From the NCBI RefSeq assembly GCF_000150275.1, contig NW_002060971.1:55857-119856 (forward strand): DNA of 64,000 bases, in the 5' to 3' direction. Below the pieces are notes generated by a model. That model ran no database searches. It was not told the origin of the DNA and was given only the letters and a program-made list of their open reading frames with translations. The position numbers and the translations under genes are program-made. The stretch is from Trichoplax adhaerens. Its lineage: Eukaryota; Placozoa; Uniplacotomia; Trichoplacea; Trichoplacidae. Below are positions 61,801-64,000 of the stretch, one piece after another; within the stretch, counting starts at the first letter, position 1, and every line of letters starts with the position of its first letter.

Positions 61801-63993
61801 TGTCGATAGCCTATTAAGTGGGTTATGTTGAATAGCGACGAAATGTAATACAAAGTAACTTTAGTAAACTTTATTTACTTGCTATACTCTGGTAGATAAT
61901 ATTACCAATATTTAACTAACCTGCTCTTAGGACTTCTACTGGTAAAACACGCTGACCTATAAGTTTACCGCTTTCTTCGTGAATACCAATTTTAAGCAAA
62001 GCAAGTTGCGGTAAAACAATCTGTGGATAAACAATCAATCGAAGAATTCTAATGATTATTATGATCATACAGTATTTATCATCATGGTTGCAAAAATAGT
62101 AATATACTACATTATACATGTATAATGTAGTTTTTCAATAGATCATTTTTATCGAGGTCAACAAAGCTAACCTTTTTGAACACGAATGGTTCTTCATCAT
62201 AGAAAGGATTAATACCATTATTAGGTACTAATTTCGTCCTGTACCGCTTTCTGACTGTATCAACAGGTAGTCCGTACATTTCTACTTCAATGTAAGTACC
62301 AATTCGCTTTTCTGTTAACAACTGTCCCGAGAGAATCTATAGCATAAAAATATTGAAGTAGCCCAATCAGGATATGGTAAGAATTATATTTGTTACAATG
62401 ATACCATAATCGAAATTTGAAGGTTGCAACTTAACACTGAAAAATGCTATGATTTAAATTTATATATATTACGTAACTGAATATGATATCTAAGGAATAA
62501 ATACAGTACTAAGAGTACATAAAGTACATTCTATTTCCAATATAATATAGTAATATACCTTGATGGAAAGTTTACCAGCCACTATCCCATCCACTGTCGA
62601 TTCTGCAAACGGATCAAAATTTCGATCTTTCTTTCGCATAAAGTCTGGCTTTAATAGGAACCTATATGTATACAAATAAAGAATCATATTATAATACCAA
62701 GAAAATCGAGCGGTAATTTAGGAATACGATCACAGTATTATATCTCAAAACAGTGTCATGCCAAACTGTAGCAAGTTAGCTGTGCATAATTTGGCAAATT
62801 GACCAATTTATCATAAATGAATTATTTAGTACAATTTTTTACCCGCATCGACCATTAAATTCAAATTTTCCATTGTTAAGTTGCATAGGAAGATCTACAC
62901 GATCGAGTAGCAATAACAAATATTATTTATATTTTAATTGGGTAGCATGTTTATTGAGTAGTAAATTGTATAAAACTTCATATTCAATATTCAACTTGCC
63001 CATAGTTTGAAAATTGAGAGCCACAAGTTGACAACCCGCATTCCAATAAATTTGAGGTATATAATTGCTAGAATCGACACGTTTGCCTTTTGGATATATT
63101 CGAGTTAGCTGTCTCTTGTTATAGCTTTAGTTGATACACGTCAAGGAAATTATTTAATTGTTATTCAATTCAAGTCATCGTAAAATAAAACACAACAAGC
63201 CACATCCTAGTGATATAGTAAACATAATTTAACAGTTTATCAATTTTCAAAGGATACTTTACAAATTCGATTGGTTGTTCCTTTAGCTTATTAGTTGCTG
63301 AAGTTTCAACAAAGGAAGACATTTCCCATGAAAAATTTTTCTCTATCATTAGTGTAGTAATACATTGACATAAAATTAATAATTAATTTTTTCAACACAA
63401 AAACTAAGAAAGTTTTATGAGACAGTAACTTTATCACGCCCGTATATCCGCATTCATATTGAATATTTTAAGAAGAGCATTATCTACGCTACATTATTAC
63501 ATACTATCAGCTTTTTCAAAGCCCGGAAAGTGCACAGGTGTTACGTAATTAACTAGATCAGATAATTCTTTGCAGCAAGTATTCTCATCGTTTCGTTTCT
63601 AGATATAGTAATAAAATCGTTATACTATTAATTTAAAAAAAACTAAATTTGAACTGCAGAGGTTTAATATATTTAACTTACTTTCTTCACTTTCTTTTGT
63701 TTCATTCGAGTAACTTGCTGATTGACTGGAGCCTCTTCTTCAGCTTCTGATTCACCATCGGTTTCTTCTTCAGGATTTCCATCATTTTCTGCAGATGTTG
63801 TAGCAGGAGGAGCTTGAGGTTTATCCGTATCAGCTGCGTTGGCAGCTTCATTCGATTGTTGCTGTTGATCTGGTACATCAACAGAAGGTTGTTTTTCGAC
63901 ATAAGCTACCATATCTTCTGTTAATTTTTTATTTTTGATAATTATTTTTCGATATAAAGCACTCGGTGGTGGTAGTGGTTTTCCAGGTTCGAG
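58877..63993 (-). CDS. Phospholipase C-beta, C-terminal 716 residues (partial; 5' exons beyond the window)
   Basis: Exons in coding order: 63993-63682, 63598-63505, 63342-63258, 63124-63000, 62894-62843, 62661-62559, 62336-62172, 62020-61921, 61810-61706, 61599-61499, 61394-61146, 61066-61001, 60918-60842, 60612-60588, 60486-60379, 60250-60174, 59573-59478, 59344-59287, 59172-59086, 58942-58877. Seen are the end of the X-Y linker ([20 protein letters not shown] then an acidic, Gln-rich stretch), the Y half of the catalytic barrel ([38 protein letters not shown]), the C2 domain ([33 protein letters not shown]), a Pro-rich linker and the long basic/coiled-coil C-terminal domain that binds Gq. 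It hydrolyses PIP2 to IP3 and DAG. Sequence and CTD point to the PLCB1/PLCB4 side. The C-terminus (IIRDEG) lacks a PDZ ligand. Confidence 0.94.
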
Positions 63994-64000
63994 CTATAAC

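Noticed and set aside
1-64000. CRISPR arrays, prophage, or bacterial operon structures
   Set aside because: Repeats are tandem minisatellites without spacer regularity; all genes are spliced and eukaryotic.

Overview
This window is nuclear DNA of an animal. It is AT-rich and intron-dense, with mostly short introns (tens to a few hundred bases) bounded by GT...AG, no prokaryotic-style operons, and about one gene per 7 kb. The gene set includes an SLC6 transporter, soluble adenylyl cyclase, cystine-knot hormones, an ENTPD, the axonemal protein DRC8, hnRNP U, AP-4 mu, TFIIA and phospholipase C-beta. Together with the compact AT-rich architecture this best fits an early-branching animal such as a placozoan (Trichoplax/Hoilungia type). 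The organism call is inference from gene content and style, not a database match. The exon models were built by hand from splice signals, reading phase and family alignment from memory.

Layout. 1-2267: repeat-bearing intergenic DNA. 2268-6495 (-): glycine-transporter-like SLC6 carrier, 13 exons, 590 aa. 6496-9130: intergenic with a tandem array. 9131-21255 (+): soluble adenylyl cyclase (ADCY10), about 28 exons and 1935 aa, with two cyclase domains, a P-loop NTPase and a helical tail. 23731-24078 (-) and 28635-28964 (+): two secreted cystine-knot hormone-like proteins (GPA2-like and bursicon/GPB5-like) facing away from each other. 30570-31450 (-): decayed kinesin-light-chain-type TPR pseudogene, followed by a 50-bp minisatellite. 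32911-36642 (+): ENTPD5/6-like nucleoside diphosphatase, 14 exons. 38378-40724 (-): DRC8/EFCAB2, 6 exons. 41282-46227 (+): hnRNP U family, 12 exons. 47337-51095 (-): AP-4 mu subunit. 52850-56198 (+): TFIIA alpha/beta precursor, 7 exons. 58877-63993 (-): C-terminal half of a phospholipase C-beta, 20 exons seen; its catalytic X half lies beyond the right edge.

Themes. Several genes belong to intercellular signalling or second-messenger systems: neurotransmitter uptake, bicarbonate-responsive cAMP synthesis, dimeric glycoprotein hormones, extracellular or lumenal nucleotide hydrolysis and Gq effector signalling. They are not an operon and no joint regulation is shown. DRC8/hnRNP U and AP4M1/TFIIA are divergent pairs with GC-richer shared promoter regions. 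Those regions and the ENTPD upstream region stand out for CTGTAC-type motif clusters or a duplicated YY1-like 13-mer.

The non-coding fraction is marked by many private minisatellites, each with its own monomer. The most striking is an eight-copy array upstream of the third sAC exon whose repeat unit is the splice acceptor and exon start itself.
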